Origin: JBBQIY01 sp964618405
GTDB taxonomy: Bacteria > Verrucomicrobiota > Kiritimatiellia > RFP12 > UBA3636
Direction of reading: 5' to 3'
DNA length: 8,080 nt
Assembly: GCA_964618405.1 (NCBI GenBank)
Contig: CAZUAY010000183.1
Span: 1-8,080 of the forward strand
The notes beneath the pieces are model-generated. The model had not been told where the DNA came from and made no database searches. It saw nothing but the letters and a program-made list of their open reading frames with translations. The position numbers and the translations under genes were made by a program. This document shows positions 5,988 through 8,080 of the stretch, piece after piece. Every line of letters starts with the position of its first letter. Within the stretch, counting starts at the first letter, position 1.

Positions 5988-7928
5988 ATGCGTTTATTTC
6001 ATTGGTTAATGGCAAGTTTGTTGTGCGGGATGTTATGGGTGACGCAGGCCCCAGCAGAAGGACCTGCATCGCAGGTAGTATTGGTGGAAAATGGGATCGC
6101 CATGATGCCCATTGTTGTGTTCAAAGATGCGCCTCCTTACACGCGGCGCGCGGCGGATGAGCTGGCCAGCTATATAGAAGCAATCAGCGGTGCTCGGCCC
6201 GACGTGATTGAAGGGTGTCCTAATCCTGTGCCCACACGTGCGATCTGGGTCGGGTACCAACCTCCACTTAAGGCGTTATTCCCAGCACTCGATTTTGACT
6301 TCAAAAATCCCGAAGAGATCCTAATCGCGGCAACGACCCATCATGTTGTGATTGCGGGTCGTGACCGCTGGGATCCAGACCATCTGGTGGTACAAACTTC
6401 CCGAGCTACGATCGATGGCAAGCAATTGGAATACGGAACGGTGAACGCGGTTTACACGTTCTTGCAGGATTATCTGGGAGTACGTTGGCTCTGGCCGGGA
6501 AAACTAGGCGAGGACATCATCGAGCAAAAGACCCTGGCTCTGGCTCCGTTCGAGTACCGCTATCATCCCCAGATTCGCCAGCGCGGCGGCCTGTTCCGTC
6601 TTTCGGCCTTGGGCGATACGCGCGGTTTGTCATTTGATTGGACGCGTGTCCAGCGCTTGCAACTCGATTCGCTGGACATACAGGCCGGTCATGCCTTTGG
6701 CGATTGGTGGAATAAATATTTTACAAACCATCCAGATTATTTTGCTTTGCAGCCGGACGGTACACGTAGCGGGTTCCCCGCGCCGAAGGAACCAGGCAAA
6801 GCTAAAATCTGCCAGGCGAATCCTGCGGTCTGGGCGCAGTGGCTGACCAACGTGGCGGTGACGATGAGCCATGATGTGCACCTGACCTGTTTTAGTGCTT
6901 CCCCCAACGATAGCTTCAATCGCGGCCATTGCATTTGCGAAAAATGCAGAGCTTGGGATCATCCTGATGGTGAATTGCTGTTCTATTACTGGAGTGGGCT
7001 CAGTCAGGAGTACGTCTCGTTGTCTGACCGGCAGGTTACTTTTGCCAACACGTTAGGGCGGTTGCTGAAAGAACGATACCCCGATAAGCCGCTATACGTC
7101 GGTATGCACGCCTACGGACACTACCGTGCCGCGCCGATCAAGGCCGTTCCGGATGATAACGTGATCATCTCCAGTGTCGCTAACTTTTTCTTACGCGATC
7201 CTGAAATGCGTGCAGAACACATGGGGCAGTTCGCAGGCTGGGGCCAGGTGGCACCGCATCTGATGTGGCGACCGAATACTGGAAACCCGGCTGGCTGGCA
7301 ACAGGGACAGCCCGATGTTCCATTTCATACGGTTATGGAGGACTTCCGCTTTATCGCGGATAATCACTGCCTCGGCCTCTATTTCGATACCGTCTGGGAG
7401 CACTGGCCAACACAAGGCCCACTTTATTACCTGATGGCCCAATTGGCCTGGAATCCATACGCAGACGGTGAGACGATCTTAGACGATTATTATCACCGCG
7501 CATTTGGGCCAGCCGCAAATCTCTTGAAACAATATTGGACGCTGATGGAGACTACGCGTAACCGCATGGTGGATAACAAACTGGATTACGCAGAGGTTTA
7601 CGATAAAGCATTCTTCTCGCAGGCGAGCGAATTTTTGGATCAGGCCTCGCAAAAAATCGCGAATGCTTCTACTAAATATGCCCAACGCGTAGCCTTCACC
7701 CGTGCCGGCTTCGACTTTACGAGGTTGATGCTTGATACGCGAGACTTGATGGCACGTTATCGAGATAGCCATGAGCAGGATCAGGAAGCGGCCAAGCAAG
7801 TCCGAGCGAATTGGGATGCCATGAATGCTATCGTCCAGAACAAGACAAATTTGATGAATTATCGATTCTTAGGTATCGGCTCGCGCTATACTCATGGATT
7901 GCATCCTGATGAGAAATCCAAGAAATAA
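5988..7928 (+). CDS. Exported DUF4838 protein with GH67-like N-terminal domain
   Basis: The protein has 646 residues. A signal peptide of about 23 residues (hydrophobic core LMASLLCGMLWV, APA before EG) sends it out of the cytoplasm. Residues about 28-190 resemble the alpha-glucuronidase N-terminal domain: RRAADELASYIEAISG (53-68), ILIAATTHHVVIAGR (111-125), and GTVNAVYTFLQDYLGVRWLWPG (150-171). Residues about 195-490 match the DUF4838 core, with HPDYFALQPDGTR (248-260), CFSASPND (301-308), a CxCxxC cluster (Cys315, 317, 320), DRQVTFAN (347-354) and TVWEHWPTQGPLYYLMAQLAW. The remainder is helical. DUF4838 proteins are common in Verrucomicrobiota, Lentisphaerota and Planctomycetota near polysaccharide-degradation genes and are suspected glycoside hydrolases, but the activity is not established here. 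It is the last gene of the cassette, 23 bases after the exported SGNH hydrolase, and is complete. Confidence 0.88.
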   Translation: MRLFHWLMASLLCGMLWVTQAPAEGPASQVVLVENGIAMMPIVVFKDAPPYTRRAADELASYIEAISGARPDVIEGCPNPVPTRAIWVGYQPPLKALFPALDFDFKNPEEILIAATTHHVVIAGRDRWDPDHLVVQTSRATIDGKQLEYGTVNAVYTFLQDYLGVRWLWPGKLGEDIIEQKTLALAPFEYRYHPQIRQRGGLFRLSALGDTRGLSFDWTRVQRLQLDSLDIQAGHAFGDWWNKYFTNHPDYFALQPDGTRSGFPAPKEPGKAKICQANPAVWAQWLTNVAVTMSHDVHLTCFSASPNDSFNRGHCICEKCRAWDHPDGELLFYYWSGLSQEYVSLSDRQVTFANTLGRLLKERYPDKPLYVGMHAYGHYRAAPIKAVPDDNVIISSVANFFLRDPEMRAEHMGQFAGWGQVAPHLMWRPNTGNPAGWQQGQPDVPFHTVMEDFRFIADNHCLGLYFDTVWEHWPTQGPLYYLMAQLAWNPYADGETILDDYYHRAFGPAANLLKQYWTLMETTRNRMVDNKLDYAEVYDKAFFSQASEFLDQASQKIANASTKYAQRVAFTRAGFDFTRLMLDTRDLMARYRDSHEQDQEAAKQVRANWDAMNAIVQNKTNLMNYRFLGIGSRYTHGLHPDEKSKK

Positions 7929-7982
7929 TGCGTCGGGAAGAATGCGTCCGTTGGCATGAATCGAGGAGGAGGGCGAGCGAAG

Positions 7983-8004
7983 CAAACGGAGAACGGGTTT
8001 TCCA
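7983..8004 (+). repeat. Half copy of the 3169-3228 inverted repeat
   Basis: The 22 bases CAAACGGAG-AACGGGTTTTCCA are the exact reverse complement of 3209-3230, the right arm of the long inverted repeat. Upstream bases GGCGAGCG also echo the flank GCTCGC at 3242 in reverse complement. The second arm is missing and replaced directly by another palindrome. Confidence 0.8.
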
Positions 8005-8046
8005 GTAATCGGTCAGTGACGGGGAGTGCCGTCACTGACCGATTAC
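8005..8046. repeat. Perfect 18-bp inverted repeat downstream of the DUF4838 gene
   Basis: GTAATCGGTCAGTGACGG (8005-8022) pairs perfectly with 8029-8046 around the loop GGAGTG. It could fold as a strong hairpin behind the cassette and limit transcription, but no T tract follows (GCCTCCC). A palindromic mobile element is therefore as likely as a terminator. The remaining bases to the window end show nothing I can name. Confidence 0.75.
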
Positions 8047-8080
8047 GCCTCCCTGGTAATGTAATCTTGAATAAAACTTC

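Noticed and set aside
8005..8046. Classical rho-independent terminator
   Set aside because: The stem is strong but is followed by GCCTCCC and not by a T tract, so I list it as an inverted repeat of undecided role.

Overview
The window looks like part of a metagenome-derived scaffold (it contains a 10-N gap) from a bacterium of the Planctomycetes-Verrucomicrobia superphylum, most likely Verrucomicrobiota, Kiritimatiellota or Lentisphaerota. This is inferred from the gene types: a membrane-fused spermidine-synthase-like protein, a GxDLY-type SGNH hydrolase and a DUF4838 protein, together with moderate-to-high GC and strong AAAGGAG ribosome binding sites in the last two genes. No rRNA or other phylogenetic marker is present, so the placement is tentative.

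Layout. (1) 1-1200 is the 3' part of a fused membrane/spermidine-synthase-like gene that runs in from the left edge. (2) 1251-1752 is an array of degenerate ~95-bp repeats with two kinds of hairpin, ending in an N gap (1753-1762). (3) 1819-2768 carries a REP-associated tyrosine transposase (RAYT) gene on the minus strand. It is immediately flanked by copies of the same hairpin repeat in opposite orientations. (4) 2786-3130 continues the repeat array in the same orientation as the left part. (5) 3169-3228 is a large inverted repeat, followed by a good promoter-like sequence. (6) 3340-7928 is a plus-strand gene cassette: a GxDLY/Lipase_GDSL_3 SGNH hydrolase without a signal peptide, an exported PAF-acetylhydrolase-like SGNH hydrolase, and an exported DUF4838 protein with a glucuronidase-like N-terminal domain. 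(7) 7983-8046 holds a half copy of the 3169-3228 repeat fused to another perfect 18-bp inverted repeat.

The three cassette genes probably act on a complex polysaccharide. The SGNH enzymes would remove ester (for example acetyl) groups, and the DUF4838 protein would bind or cleave the glycan. The substrate cannot be read from the sequence.

The most unusual part is the RAYT with its repeats. The array appears to be interrupted by the transposase gene at the same module junction seen intact at 1560. The transposase carries an extra ~115-residue C-terminal domain beyond the Y1 catalytic domain. Together these look like a RAYT/REP-type unit with an unusual, long, compound repeat. The N gap sits between the left array and the transposase, so the left junction is not proven.
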